This document shows positions 35,371 through 46,889 of a stretch of DNA of 64,000 nt, piece by piece. The DNA comes from Plantago ovata (taxonomy: Eukaryota; Streptophyta; Magnoliopsida; Lamiales; Plantaginaceae). Position numbers and translations under genes: made by a program. The number at the start of each line of letters is the position of its first letter. Position 1 is the stretch's first letter. The notes beneath the pieces are model-generated. The model ran no database searches, had not been told where the DNA came from, and saw nothing but the letters and a program-made list of their open reading frames with translations. The stretch is taken from positions 54,454,738-54,518,737 of the forward strand of contig CM051455.1 in assembly GCA_028274465.1 (NCBI GenBank). The letters run 5' to 3'.

Positions 35371-38300
35371 ATGTTGCTGCTATCTAAGCAAGCTAGTTCA
35401 ATTTTGTATTGCAGACAAATTTGTCAAAACTTGTTTCCGCCTTTTCACATTCTCCAGTCATTCGAGCTCAATTGCAGTCAAAACCGATTCAAGCCTTCGA
35501 ATTTTACTCCACCGAATGGAAATCTCTCTCTGATAACATTTTTTTCCTGGCTTTCAGGCTTTAATTCTCAACATTTAATCTGCCAATTCGATATTTGTTA
35601 GCTCAATTTATTGATTGGATATGTGAATTCTGAGTTAGATTTTGTATCTCATTGCTTGTTAATTGAGCTCAGATCCGTCGATTTTCGACTTTCAATTCCG
35701 ATTCCAATTTGTGTTATTAATTTGTGCTCAGTCATTTGTGCTTGTTTTCATTAATTACTCTATCCATGCATATAGGTTTCTATTCCCAGTTTTGTACTGA
35801 TTTCAGTCACAACTGACATGATAAATGTGTGAGTTATGTGCTTAGGAGTTAATTACTTAACAATCATGGTGTGTCAATTGACATGATAAATGTGATTTAT
35901 GTGTTTAGGGGTTAATTAAACATCATGGTGTAGTGATTGAGTTGATTGACAATGGTGTTAGATTTTGCTTTGTTTCAGAAAATGTGAATTTATTTCTAGG
36001 CCTCGTGTTGGAGGCACTTTCGATTGAATGCTTGTTTCACAAAAATGTGAATTCATTTTTTAGGTTTGGAGGTGTGTTTTGGAGGCCCTTTTGATTTATG
36101 TTTATTACAGAGAATGCGAATTCGTAACACATATTTCAGAGAATGCGAATTTGTGTCGCATATTATGTGAAATGAAGAGAAGATACAAACTGTGTCAGTT
36201 GTCAGTAAGTTTGGCAGCGGAAAGAGAGAATAAACTTAATACACTACACTAGGTCCTAAACTTCTCCTTTTATAAGCCCTAAAACAAGTCCAAACCCTAG
36301 AGGCCTATTGGGCCATTACACTCTAGTGTCGGGCCAATTAGTCTATTGGCAAAGGTCATGTATTGTACTCCCTCATATGAGAATTCATACTACATATGGA
36401 AAACGAGATATGTTCGATCATATGGTGGACACCGTTAACAGTCACGCTCATCATTGGTATTATAATTTTCGACTTTCAATTCCGATTCCAATTCCAATTC
36501 GTGTTGTTAATTTGTGCTCATTCATTTGTGCTTGTTTCCATTAATTATTATATGCATATATGCGAATTCATATCGCATGTTCAGAGAATGCGAATTCATA
36601 TGTATCGCAAATTCATCCCATTAGATGTGTTGGTGATGATTTGATTTTCATTTTCAAAATGTGTGCTGTCCAAAATTTGATAATCTATGCAAAGGTCTTA
36701 TGTTACCATGCTAAATATAGTACCTAACTAACTCTAGTATGGAAGAGAGAGAGACTTTCTTAAGGAAATTTTGGAGTGAGATCATTTGACGTCAATGGAC
36801 TTATTACTTACTGTTCCTAGTTCCTCAATGGAATTTTAGGTGCAAATATTGGAGACACCTCAGGGGTGGATGATTACAGAGGGTTATGGTTGTTGTTCAG
36901 TGGTTCTGTTATCAGGCGGAAGTTAATAGTGGAATTGGTATCAGTCTTATTTCAGAGAATGCGAATTTGTATCGCATATTTCAGAAAATGCAAATCCATA
37001 TCGCTTATTTATCGCTAATTCATCCCATCTGATGTGTTGGCAATGCTTTGGTTTTCATTTTCTAAATTTGTGCTGTCTAAACTATGCCAATTGTTATTTG
37101 CCAAGATCTAATAACCTATACGTCTTGTGTTACCGTGCTAAATATATGGATACCAGATGATTTAGGTTATAGGTGAATTCCAGGCGTGATTGTACGTTGC
37201 CTGATATACAGTTTTTTGGTTGTTGTTGTTGTTGGCAGGTGTTTACTTTTGGAGAATTATAGAACTGAAACGTCTTTATGACATAACGAGGTTTAGTCTG
37301 TTTATGATGATATGACGCCATGCCACGTTTGTATGCTCTCATGCACAAGGTGATGCTAGGAAGCAATTTAAGGTGAGCATGAGCTGGCTCAACTCTAAAA
37401 CCAACAGTGAGCTCATCTGCTCATGCTTCTTTAAAACATGTGGAGAATTTAGGGTTGGTAAATGGGTCACCTTCACATCTATATATACATGTGTTCTCTC
37501 AGAAGATCAATTGGTCTAAAGGCGCGCGAGGTGCTGTTCTAATATATCCCCAGGAGGATGGTGTTTGGACACTATAAAAACTGGTCCTCGGAGACATGAA
37601 CACGCCTAGGGAGGAAGTATACAAGTAGGACATGCTCATGGGACTTGATATATATAACGAGGAACAAGGTATATCTGTTGCTCCACTTGTGTAGGTGGCA
37701 GGTTTCAAGACCGTATTCAACCCTATCAGGAGAGTGCCAAAGGAAGAGATGTTCCGGTTTTCTCATCAGGTCCCGCACCACGTGCTTACTGGCCAAGAAT
37801 TCAAGATTCTCCGGAAGGGTGCCGCCTAGAGCTGGATCCAGCAGCTGTACCGTTAGAACTGCTGATCAAGGTGGTAAAAGACATGCATGGATCCAATATA
37901 TAGTTTCTGACAACACAAATGGGAGCTGACGCAAATGGTGGCGCATAGGTATCCCAAAGTGTTCTTTGCGTGCAGTAGTCTCTACTCTCTAGGCTTCAAA
38001 GTTGGGTACGTAATATTGAATTTCACATTAGATTCTTATCAGTCGCATAAGTTACTCGCTAGCTTGGTAATATTTATTTCATGATTTTTGATCCTGCAGT
38101 TGGATTAGGTGGGATTTGTTACTTCTTTTGTCGACTCGAGTGTGCATAGGCTGTCAACTCAGCATCAGGCGCCACACCGGTATTAACTTCTCTTGATCAG
38201 ATGATGAAGAAACAGTCTCCTTTTGATTTTGCTGTTAGAGACAGATAGAAAACTCACCTTCTGGTGAAGACTGAACTTGACATTAGTTTTGGTGCTTATT

Positions 38301-38650
38301 GGTTTTGCCAAACAAAACAAAAGGGATATATTTTCTTTATATGTAGCTTCAGATATTCTTCTGTTTCTGTATTTTGGTATTATTAATGTTACTTTGAACT
38401 CATATACATGGCCTTAAACTTTTACCGAGCTAGATGTCTCGAATATATATATTTTTTTAAATCAATGATTTGCAAATTTTTATCCGAAGACGTTTCAAAA
38501 TATCCTAGATATTCCTGTACAAAGTTTACATTAACGTTCTTAAACATATTTTGCAAGTTTAGTTTACGTTGTGATCTGTAAAAAACCTAGACGAAGAACA
38601 CAACAATTCAAGAAACAATAACAACATGGAATCAACCTACGCTTTCATTA
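35371..38650. other. Gene-poor region with internal duplications
   Basis: Two blocks are duplicated: about 100 bp at 35685-35780 recurs at 36463-36555 (TTTTCGACTTTCAATTCCG...), and 36618-36720 recurs at 37027-37145 (GATGTGTTGG...GTGCTAAATAT). The motif CAGAGAATGCGAATT appears four or more times between 36108 and 36965. Scattered open frames (e.g. 37645-37929) match nothing known. A decayed gene or a reiterated transposon is possible, without proof. Confidence 0.45.
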
Positions 38651-38734
38651 AAATCGAAATTTGTTACAACTCAGCTTCAGTGTTTGTGTTTGCCAAGAAA
38701 TCAGTACAGCCTTAGGATCAAGAACACAAAAACT

Positions 38735-39523
38735 TCAAGAAACAACAACCCTCTGTCTCCTTAACGATCGACGCAAACACCTCTTGCTACTCTCCTTCTT
38801 CATTGCCTTCTCGATCATCATGTCCATCTCTCTCCCGTACTCATCGAACCACTCTTCATCTTTCTTCGGCTTATAAGCTGGTGCAACAGCACATATATTC
38901 TGTAGCTTGTTGTTCATCATTGCTGCATCATCAACTTTCTTTTCATGGACCCTTTCTGGAGCCAGCCTTCGATCAGTACGAATACCCTGAAGCTTGTTCG
39001 TGATCTCCGCATCAAACGCCATAAGCTCGATCACAGATCTCTCATACGCCTCGTGATCATATTCTTTCTTTGTACGAATCCTCCTAAGGTTATTCGTCAT
39101 CTCCGCATCGAACGCCATAAGCTTGACCACAGATCTCTCATACGCCTCGTGATCATATTCTTTCTTTGTACGAATCCCCTGAAGCTTGTTCATCATCGCT
39201 GCATCGAACTCCATAAGCTCGACCACAGATCTCCCGTACGCCTTGTGATCATAGTCTTTCGGAACATAGTATTTCGTTTCTTGAAATTCAGCCAACCCCT
39301 GGAGTAGACTTCTCCTAAACAAGTACTGCTCTGCTTCAGTAGCTCGTAATCCTCCGTTGTTGGGCGGTAATATTCCTCCGAGCCTGGAGTAGAACTGATG
39401 AGGGTGGAACAATGGAGGTTGAGAAAGCGGAACAGAACGGAACAGTGGACCTGCAGGATAAACAGGAACAGGACGTTGACGGAGCAATGGATATCCATAA
39501 AACGGAATCTGCCTCATCATCAT
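38735..39523 (-). CDS. Unrecognised 262-residue protein with three ~35-residue repeats
   Basis: A single uninterrupted exon from ATG 39523, with a TATA box at 39649-39657 and a clean 5' UTR-like stretch between them. The N-terminus is Pro/aromatic-rich (PFYGYPLLRQRPVPVYPAG). Residues about 85-190 contain three tandem repeats of the form KKEYDHEAYERSVVKLMAFDAEMTN..L..IRT, predicted helical and highly charged. The C-terminus is basic and helical (EWFDEYGREMDMMIEKAMKKE, then an Arg-rich tail). No signal peptide or membrane segment. The repeats are also similar at the DNA level, suggesting recent amplification. I do not recognise the family; function unknown. Confidence 0.7.
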   Translation of the reverse strand: MMMRQIPFYGYPLLRQRPVPVYPAGPLFRSVPLSQPPLFHPHQFYSRLGGILPPNNGGLRATEAEQYLFRRSLLQGLAEFQETKYYVPKDYDHKAYGRSVVELMEFDAAMMNKLQGIRTKKEYDHEAYERSVVKLMAFDAEMTNNLRRIRTKKEYDHEAYERSVIELMAFDAEITNKLQGIRTDRRLAPERVHEKKVDDAAMMNNKLQNICAVAPAYKPKKDEEWFDEYGREMDMMIEKAMKKESSKRCLRRSLRRQRVVVS

Positions 39524-39648
39524 CTTCTTGATTGCAGGTTTGCTTAATTTGTCGAATTAGAACAGAGAGAATAGAGAACAAGTATGGTTTTCGTGTGTAT
39601 TGTGAGAAAAGAGAATAAATATGCGGCAAAGTAGAGAACATAAGAGGC

Positions 39649-39657
39649 TTTATATAG
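39649..39657 (-). promoter_or_regulatory. TATA box of the 262-residue protein gene
   Basis: Minus-strand CTATATAAAG, about 130 bp upstream of the ATG at 39523. Confidence 0.65.
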
Positions 39658-39660
39658 TAC

Positions 39661-40926
39661 CCTAACTTCCCTTGTCCTTGTTTCGTTGGGACTACAATTA
39701 TTAATTACCAAAATAATGCTTTCAGAAAACTTGCTTACCAATTAATCCTCTTCTTATGATTCGGTCATTTGAATTAATTAGGAAAATCTCATTATTTGTT
39801 GCATTAGATTAACGCAACAAAATATTTTTCCTTGTTGCTAAAGTCCCAAACTTTTATATCTAAAATTGTTTTCCATATATAATCCCTATAATGTAATTAA
39901 CGATTCTCATCCTATCCCTCTCGATAATAAATATTGTCGTGGGTTAATCAACGTACTTGTGTTCAAGGGCGGAGTCAGGATTAGAACTTCCCTAGTGCAT
40001 ATAGAACTGAAAATCATTACATCGAAACATAGAATTTTTTTTTTATTGGTTATGATGAAAATATACTAATTATAATAAAAATTATGCAAAATAGAATTAT
40101 AATTTTAATGAAAATTCACCATATATGTACAATTTGAGAAAGAAAAATAACATATATGGCAAAAATAGGTAGGGAATAATGCAAATAAACTTATAGTATA
40201 GTAGTCTAGTAAGAAAAATTGAAGGGTGGTGCAACAACACTACCTTGCACATACACACCTCCGTCGGGGTGGGGGCGGGGGGGGGGGGGGGGAATTGGGT
40301 GTATGGGGGTGTTGTACTTTATGTCGGCTTGCTTTAATCGTGAAGAGCACTTCACTTGTAAGGAGTTTTAGACTACTTTAAAATGTGTATAATTGTGTTA
40401 TGATGACTTAGTGTAATGATATAAAGCCGTCATATTTATACTTTTCACCAAAGTTGATATTTTTTGTATGTCTTTTGATCATGCCACCAAGACTTGTAAT
40501 TAGGCCCATGTCTAATTTAATGGGCTTCTTCGCCCATTGTCACTAATGGGCTTCTCAAGGGTATTTTATTTATTTGAAGACTTTTAATGGATTTTTCAAA
40601 AGTAACTCAATTCTTATATCCGCCCCATGTCCGTCTTACCCTTGGTTCGGGCTACCACTCGCGTTTGACATTGTGGGTTTTGGTCTTCCGTTGGTTGAAC
40701 GTAACCTCGTGGGCCGGACACGTGTGTACACTAGACACGTTTGTCCTTCTCTAGGACGCTGGGTATAATCTGCTCCGCCTCTAACAATATGTCCGCTTTT
40801 CAGAGTTTTTAGGACATGACATATGTTGGATTTCGGGCTATCTCTTGCTCTCTTAATAGTAGTTCAGAGTACGTCAAAATGAAAGGGTGTTTATTGAGTA
40901 TGTCCCATAGGGTCGAACACCATAAG
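39661..40926. other. Intergenic with a G-rich tract
   Basis: No gene recognised. At 40266-40292 the plus strand is almost pure G (GGGGTGGGGGCG followed by a G run of about 16), able in principle to form a G-quadruplex. Confidence 0.55.
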
Positions 40927-41479
40927 TGTAATGCCCCGCATCCCACATCGCTTAAGAGTGATTGGAATAAAAGGTATATATGTTAGACCACCACTCTCAC
41001 ATGGTATGAGGCCTTTTGGGTGATTTCAAAAGCAAATCCGTGAGGGATCAGGCCCAAAGCGGACAATATCATACTGTTGGGACGTGTGTGGGTCCGTCCA
41101 GGAGTAACCACGCCGGCCGGATTGGTCGGGTCGTTACAAATGGTATCAGAGCCTAGATCAACCCAAAGCGCGCACCGGGGTGGACGGTTGGTAAAGGTTA
41201 TTGTCAGTTTGTCACCCCCACCACGTAAGGCGCTCGACGAGGACGTCGAGACTTTAAGGGGGTAGTTTGTAATGCCCGGCATCCCACATCGCTTAAGAGT
41301 GATTGGAATAAAGGGTATATATGTTAGACCACCACTCTCACATGGTATGAGGCCTTTTGGGTGATTCCAAAAGCAAATCCGTGCGAGCTCAGGCCCAAAG
41401 CGGACAATATCATACTGTTGGGACGTGTGTGGGTCCGTCCAGGAGTAACCACGCCGGCCGGATTGGTCGGGTCGTTACA
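40927..41479 (+). mobile_element. Complete TRIM retroelement with target duplication
   Basis: Direct repeats of 213 and 212 bp (40927-41139, 41268-41479), each starting TGTAATGCCC and ending GTCGTTACA, flank a 128-bp interior. The interior starts with AATGGTATCAGAGCC, the PBS for initiator methionine tRNA, and ends with a purine tract (AAGGGGGTAGTT). ATAAG flanks both sides (40922-40926, 41480-41484). This is a terminal-repeat retrotransposon in miniature, with no coding capacity. The LTR carries CAAAGCGGACAATATC, a block seen in a widespread plant TRIM family. Confidence 0.92.
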
Positions 41480-42530
41480 ATAAGTGTCCAGACTCCCTTT
41501 TTATTCCCTTTAGTCCAAAATAGGCCTTTTGGGTGATTTCAAAAGCAAATCCGTGCGGGCTCAGGCTCAAAGCGGACAATATCATACTGTTGGGACATGT
41601 GTGGGTCCGTCCAGGAGTAACCACGCCGGGCGGATTGGTCGGGTCGTTACAAATGGTATCAGAGCCTAGATCAACCCAAAGCGCGCACCGGGTGGACGGT
41701 TGGTAAATGTTATTGTCAGTTTGTCACCCCAACCACGTAAGGCGCTCGACGAGGACGTCGAGGCTTTAAGGGGGGCAGTTTGTAATGCCCCGCATCCCAC
41801 ACCGCTTAAGAGTGATTGGAATAAAGGGTATATATGATAGACCACCACTCTCACATGGTATGAGGCCTTTTGGGTGATTCCAAAAGCAAATCCGTGCGGG
41901 CTCAGGCCCAAAGCGGACAATATCATACTGTTGGGACGTGTGTGTGTCTGTCCAGGAGTAACCACGCCGGCCGGATTGGTCGGGTCGTTACAATAAGTGT
42001 CCAGACTCCCTTTTTATTCCCTTTAGTCCAAAATAACCCTTCCTTTGAGACGGGCAAACATTTACGTCCAGGAGTAACCACGCCGGCCGGATTGGTCGGG
42101 TCGTTACAAATGGTATCACAGCCTAGATCAATCCAAAGCCCGCACCGGGTGGACGGTTGGTAAAGGTTATTGTCAGTTTGTCACCCCACCACTTAAGGCG
42201 CTCGACGAGGACGTTGAGGCTTTAAGGGGGGTAGTTTGTAATGCCCCGCATCCCACATCGCTTATGAGTGATTGGAATAAAGGGTATATATGTTAGACCA
42301 CCACTCTCACATGGTATGAGGCCTTTTGGGTGATTCCAAAAGCAAATCCGTGTGGGCTCAGGCCCAAAGCGGACAATATCATACTGTTGGGACGTGTGTG
42401 GATCCGTCCAGGAGTAACCACGCCGGTCGGATTGGTCGGGTCGTTACAATAAGTGTCCAGACTCCCTTTTTATCCCGTTTAGTCCAAAATAGCCTTTCCT
42501 TTGAGATGGGCAAACATTATGTTGTTGGGC
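41268..42530 (+). repeat. Tandem reamplification of the TRIM with its 3' flank
   Basis: After the complete TRIM, the flank ATAAGTGTCCAGACTCC... is followed by partial LTR (41522-41651), interior (41652-41780), LTR (41781-41992) and the same flank, then again partial LTR (42065-42108), interior (42109-42236), LTR (42237-42448) and flank to about 42530. Because host flank is included in the repeat unit, the copies arose by DNA duplication, not by separate insertions. Confidence 0.88.
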
Positions 42531-43620
42531 TCTGAACTCAACCACTCGAATTCTCTTTGAAAAGAGTACTTTTCTTTGGTTCACCTTAGGTTGCGTTTAG
42601 ACATACTACCTCCGTCCGAGTAATATTTAATTATTTATTCATTTTATTTTCATATGGGGGAGGGGGTTGTTAACGTCGTAACTATTTTACTAAACGTTAG
42701 AAATTTATTTGTAATTTACCAAAAAAAAATTCTTATTTTACAAATATTACAAATAAATCCCGAACTTACTAAATTTATACAAAGGATTAGTAGCAACAGC
42801 TGACTAAGGATTACCTAGACGAGGTCTATGACTCATCCATAGACCTTGTGGCTAGGATTGATCCACAATACAAATTAATTAAGTATGACCCACAATTAAT
42901 TGTTGATGTGGATCAATTCTAACCACATGGTCTACAACATTAAATGTAGACCTGGTCTATGTAAGTATTTTCCTTGGCTTGCCTGCTGTCTCCAACTTTT
43001 ATTTTTATTTTTTATTTTTATATAAATTTTATATTATGCATAATATGGATGGTTGATTTTCAAGTGATAAATAGTAAAAGTATTATATATGAGAATTATA
43101 ATTATGTGATAATAGTATTTATTTTATGTTCATTAGTCGAAAAGTTATACAAAATTTATAATTAAATAGAAAGAATTAAAAATTAATAAAATAAAAAATT
43201 TATATACATGTTTTATTATGAATTTATTTATTGATTATTCAGCCTAATGATTATTGTGATGGAGATGATGATAAGGATTATGATAATGACCCAATAGGAT
43301 AATCTCATAATTTTATGGGTGTATTGTGGTTGGGTTTCTTAAATTATATTAATGAAAGAACTGGAATTAGGATATTTAGTTATTTGGATAGGTATTGTGT
43401 TGATTTTAATTTTAAAAGTTTATAGTTAACTTTTAAAATTATTAAATTCAATTTTTTTTAATTTTCAACATTTAATAAATTGTTTTCCATCATTTAACAT
43501 TTGCCAAAAAAGAAGATTTGGGCAAAATGGTGGGCCAATTAAGTCTGAAACGTCGTAATTCCCCTAATTCGTTCTTTGAATATCTGCTGAATTGTTACCG
43601 TCAAATAATTTCAATAGAAT
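42531..43620. other. Intergenic, Stowaway fragment, no gene seen
   Basis: A Stowaway-type left end (CTACCTCCGTCCGAGTAATA) at about 42605 without a partner. The rest is AT-rich. Confidence 0.5.
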
Positions 43621-43630
43621 AAATAAATTC

Positions 43631-44010
43631 AAACCCTAATTGCGCTCGCATTTAGCTTCGAACAGAAGATACCAATGGTGGATTGGAGGTTATGACTTGT
43701 GAGACTCTCACCAAAATCAAACCCTTGAAAGAGTATACAAAAATATTGAATCTTCTGTTCATCTTGGCACTTCAATCTGCTGTGTTTTTGAGTTGTTTCT
43801 TTGCTCATTTCCACTCTCTTGTTCAGTAAGACGACTCTCTCTCTCTCTCTCTGTGCTTAATCTTTACATTTCTTTTGTAGATGCCATGATTGTTTTCTTC
43901 TTTCATACTCTGTGATTGATTAACATTTTTTCCTGTCTCAAACCCTTTAAATTTGTAGGCTTTCTGGTGAAAATTGGTTCTGTCCAGCTATTGATTGGTT
44001 TTGCGCAGAT
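43631..44010 (+). promoter_or_regulatory. Putative promoter/5' UTR with introns of the DUF4283 gene
   Basis: A telo-box AAACCCTAA at 43631-43639, then a candidate donor CA/GTAAGA at 43826 followed by a (CT)n tract, and candidate acceptors TTTGTAG at 43880 and 43958, just before the ATG at 44011. This is a host-gene-like leader rather than a LINE 5' UTR; the splicing is predicted, not shown. Confidence 0.45.
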
Positions 44011-44910
44011 ATGGATCAAATTGTTGAGAATTTTGGCAACAAACTTGTTCCTTTAACAGAAGAAGAAGAAAAGGGGGTAATTGTTAAAACCCCATTTGGT
44101 TTAGAAGATCATAATAGATCAGGTACATTTTTGGTGGGTAAACTTCTCACAAAAAAGGACTACAATTTTAGAGCATTCTGCTCTGTAATGAACATGGCCT
44201 TAAATCCTCAACACGGGATGGAAATCGCTAAAAGTGACGGTGACCGGCTGCTCTTTCGCTTTTTCCACGACTCCGACAAGCAAAAGTTACTCTGTGAAGG
44301 TCCGTGGGCGTTTGAAAAGAACTTATTGGTTGTAGCAGAGGTTCCACAAAACATGAATGCCAATCAAGTTGTTCTTGATTGGTGCAGTTTCCATGTTCGA
44401 ATTCATGATCTGCCGATGGTTATGCAGACTAAAGAAGTTGCTGAGGCGATTGGGAAACGGATTGGCGTGTTTGAGTGTGTGGATGGGAACTGGGGTTTGG
44501 ATATGAGAGTACGAGTTCGTCTCAATGTGCTAAGACCATTACTTAGGTACATGAAAGTTAGGGGCACGAATGGTAGTGAGATCCTGGTCAGGTTCACCTA
44601 CGAAAGGCTGCCAAATTATTGTTACTCATGCGGTTTGATTGGGCACATTGTTAAGGACTGTGAGGCTCGGGGTGAAAACGAGGGGAAAATTGATGATGAT
44701 AATATGCCTTATGGACCATCACTAAGAGCAGTTCAAGAAAACCGGCAGTTTTTTCGAGCACCGCCTTTGAATAAGAAGCAGCCTGATAGTGGAAGAAGAG
44801 CTGAAGCAGCTTGGTGGAGGAAAGCGGCTGACACGGAGGAACCAAAGTGTGCAAAATCAGTTCATAGGGGACCACAGGCAACATCACAGACTTATCCATA
44901 TCGCATATGA
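44011..44910 (+). CDS. Stand-alone DUF4283 / CCHC zinc-knuckle protein
   Basis: Intact 299-codon frame. Residues about 20-170 form the DUF4283 domain (SGTFLVGKLLTKKDYNFRAF, LLFRFFHDSDKQKLLCEGPWAFEKNLL), followed by a middle region (FTYERLPNYCYSCG) and a CX2CX4HX4C knuckle with C204, C207, H212 and C217. The tail is short and basic. These proteins are the ORF1 class of plant LINEs and bind nucleic acid. Here no endonuclease or reverse transcriptase follows for 800 bp, the frame is undamaged and the leader looks host-like, so it may be a domesticated gene. It could also be a LINE copy that lost ORF2. Confidence 0.8.
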   Translation: MDQIVENFGNKLVPLTEEEEKGVIVKTPFGLEDHNRSGTFLVGKLLTKKDYNFRAFCSVMNMALNPQHGMEIAKSDGDRLLFRFFHDSDKQKLLCEGPWAFEKNLLVVAEVPQNMNANQVVLDWCSFHVRIHDLPMVMQTKEVAEAIGKRIGVFECVDGNWGLDMRVRVRLNVLRPLLRYMKVRGTNGSEILVRFTYERLPNYCYSCGLIGHIVKDCEARGENEGKIDDDNMPYGPSLRAVQENRQFFRAPPLNKKQPDSGRRAEAAWWRKAADTEEPKCAKSVHRGPQATSQTYPYRI

Positions 44911-45709
44911 GGATATAAACTCGATCAGAGCAAACCAATGTTTTCAGGTGAACTGGTAACAATCATGCCAAAACAATTGCAAACGTTTAGATTTGGTTTA
45001 GCGCTGGATGAAATTGCTTCTGGTATGTTTTTTGCCCTTTTATGTGATTAGTAGGGAAAATTTTCAGTTTGCACATTATATATTTCAACATTTTGGTTAC
45101 GCTGTGTTATTACATGTTCAAGGTGTGCTTCTTTTGCATCACATGAATGAAACTGAAACATAGAATACGATTTATTCATCATGTTTATGTGATAAAAGAA
45201 TTTTGTTACAAGAGAGCCAGTAATGCTACATTCTTTACAATAGTATTGGCATTCAGCAATAGCCAAATTAGATATTGGCTTCTATAAGTCTAGAACCAAC
45301 ATGTTGAAAGTATGAAATCCATGAGAAGCTGGGCTTGTGAGTTTCTGAGCTGAAAGACATTCTTGTTGCTGTTCTTTATAGTTAATTCCTACTACCTGTA
45401 GGATTCTGTGTATCTCGTTATAGATTTCGCTTAATCGTCTTTGTAGGGACTAAGATTTACTGTCCAGTTTAGTTTTTATGTTGTCGGAATCGTTACATAC
45501 TTTTGAGACTATCAAGCAACACTTATGAAAAGATGACTACAGGATGTTAGATGAACTGAACAAGGATTTAAATTTAGTTTCTGTAATTTATTCTTGGACT
45601 ATATGAAGAGTAAACAAAACAATATCCTTACAATTTTAAGAAACAATCAACAGAATCAAAGAATAAAGAATTTGATTTTCAAGGACTATGGATTACAGTC
45701 CTTCAGGTC
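44911..45709. other. Intergenic, no gene seen
   Basis: 3' flank of the DUF4283 gene and of the second XTH gene (convergent). No LINE ORF2 sequence found here. Confidence 0.55.
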
Positions 45710-46783
45710 TTAGAATCTTGAGCGCTTGCATTCAGCTGGGACTCCTTGGGGAAACCTTCGAACGTCACTGCAGTAGTTGTAGATCATGTGCTTCTGCTGG
45801 ACCCATCTCAACCTGTTTCGACCATTGGCATCAAGTTCTTGCGTTTGCCAAGCTGCGTTATTGAAAGTGTCAGAGCAAGATGACCCTGATACACATGCAT
45901 TGATGTTGAAGTTTCTGTATGTGGCTATAAATGGAGCTTTAGTCCAGTCTGTCTTTACCCGACCCCCTTGTGTTGCCCACTCATCGGCATCCCACAAACT
46001 GCAGTAGACCTTCATTGGTTGGTTCTTTGGGAACGCAGTTCCAATTGCTTCGTGATTGTTGAATACTCTGATCGGGATATTGTCCACCAAGAATCTGAAA
46101 TTTCATCACAGCCTTATCAGTAAACTATCAATGCTATTGTTTCCCTCTTTTTAATCAAGTAAAAGTTGCAGGGATGTTTATAGTATTACTTACATAATAC
46201 GTTGAGCATTCCAGACAATGGAGTAGGTATGGAACGCTGTAGTGGGATCGAACCAGAGTCTAAATTGTTGCTCTTTGTCTCCTTTTCCCTGTGCGTAAAC
46301 ATTGGTATGCATTGTGTAAGGCTCTCCGGAAGCATTTCCCAAGAACTCGAAATCAATTTCGTCATGACCAGCTCCTAGTGACGATAACTGTACAAACGAG
46401 AGTCGAGAACAAAAGAATAGCTTCAGTATTAATTCCAGATCTTATGTGAATAATGTGGCTGATAAGGTAAAGAGATACAAGTATAGTTAGTTAAGTTGAG
46501 AACATACGTAAAACGTGGTAACTGTCCCAGCAGAGTTTCCAGGTACGAGCTTGAGCTGCATGTCGAATCTTCCAAACAAGTAGGCATTCTTGGATTGGAA
46601 TCCTGAACCGGAGGATTGGTCGAGCGTTAAGGCCAATGAGCGCCCACCTTCGAGTATTCTGGCACGGCCGTCGCCCCAAGTAATATCGGCATCTCGGTAG
46701 AAATCAGCAGAAGTGGTTGCAAAAAAGGCCACAGAGAGGGATATGAGTAAAAGCATTGGTAGGTTTGGTGTGAAGTGAGTCAT
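45710..46783 (-). CDS. XTH: Xyloglucan endotransglucosylase/hydrolase (XTH), second complete gene
   Basis: Exons 46783-46508, 46387-46194 and 46094-45710 give 284 residues; splice phases are identical to the XTH at 31740-32896, and exon 2 has the same 194 bp. Signal peptide [26 protein letters not shown]. Active site [11 protein letters not shown] with a following NAS glycosylation site; [12 protein letters not shown]-terminal XET domain ending YCSDVRR...ECKRSRF. A TATA box lies at 46876-46885. The shared structure indicates duplication from a common XTH ancestor, but many residue differences show that it is not recent. No defect seen. Confidence 0.95.
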
Positions 46784-46875
46784 TTTGGTTGTGTAGAAAG
46801 AGAAGAGAGTATATATTGGTCACTTGGTTGTGCTGTGTGTTGATGAATGAAGTAATGGATTGTGATGAATGATTT

Positions 46876-46885
46876 GTTATATAGA
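46876..46885 (-). promoter_or_regulatory. TATA box of the second XTH gene
   Basis: Minus-strand CTATATAAC about 95 bp upstream of the ATG at 46783. Confidence 0.6.
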
Positions 46886-46889
46886 TGGA

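Noticed and set aside
37645..37929. Plus-strand 94-codon frame as a gene
   Set aside because: Begins at a non-conserved start, no domain or splice support, and other frames over the same DNA look equally open.
40927..41479. Cassandra-type TRIM with a 5S rRNA-derived LTR
   Set aside because: The LTR was read for the 5S internal promoter boxes and none was recognisable; it fits another TRIM family with the GCGGACAATATC block.
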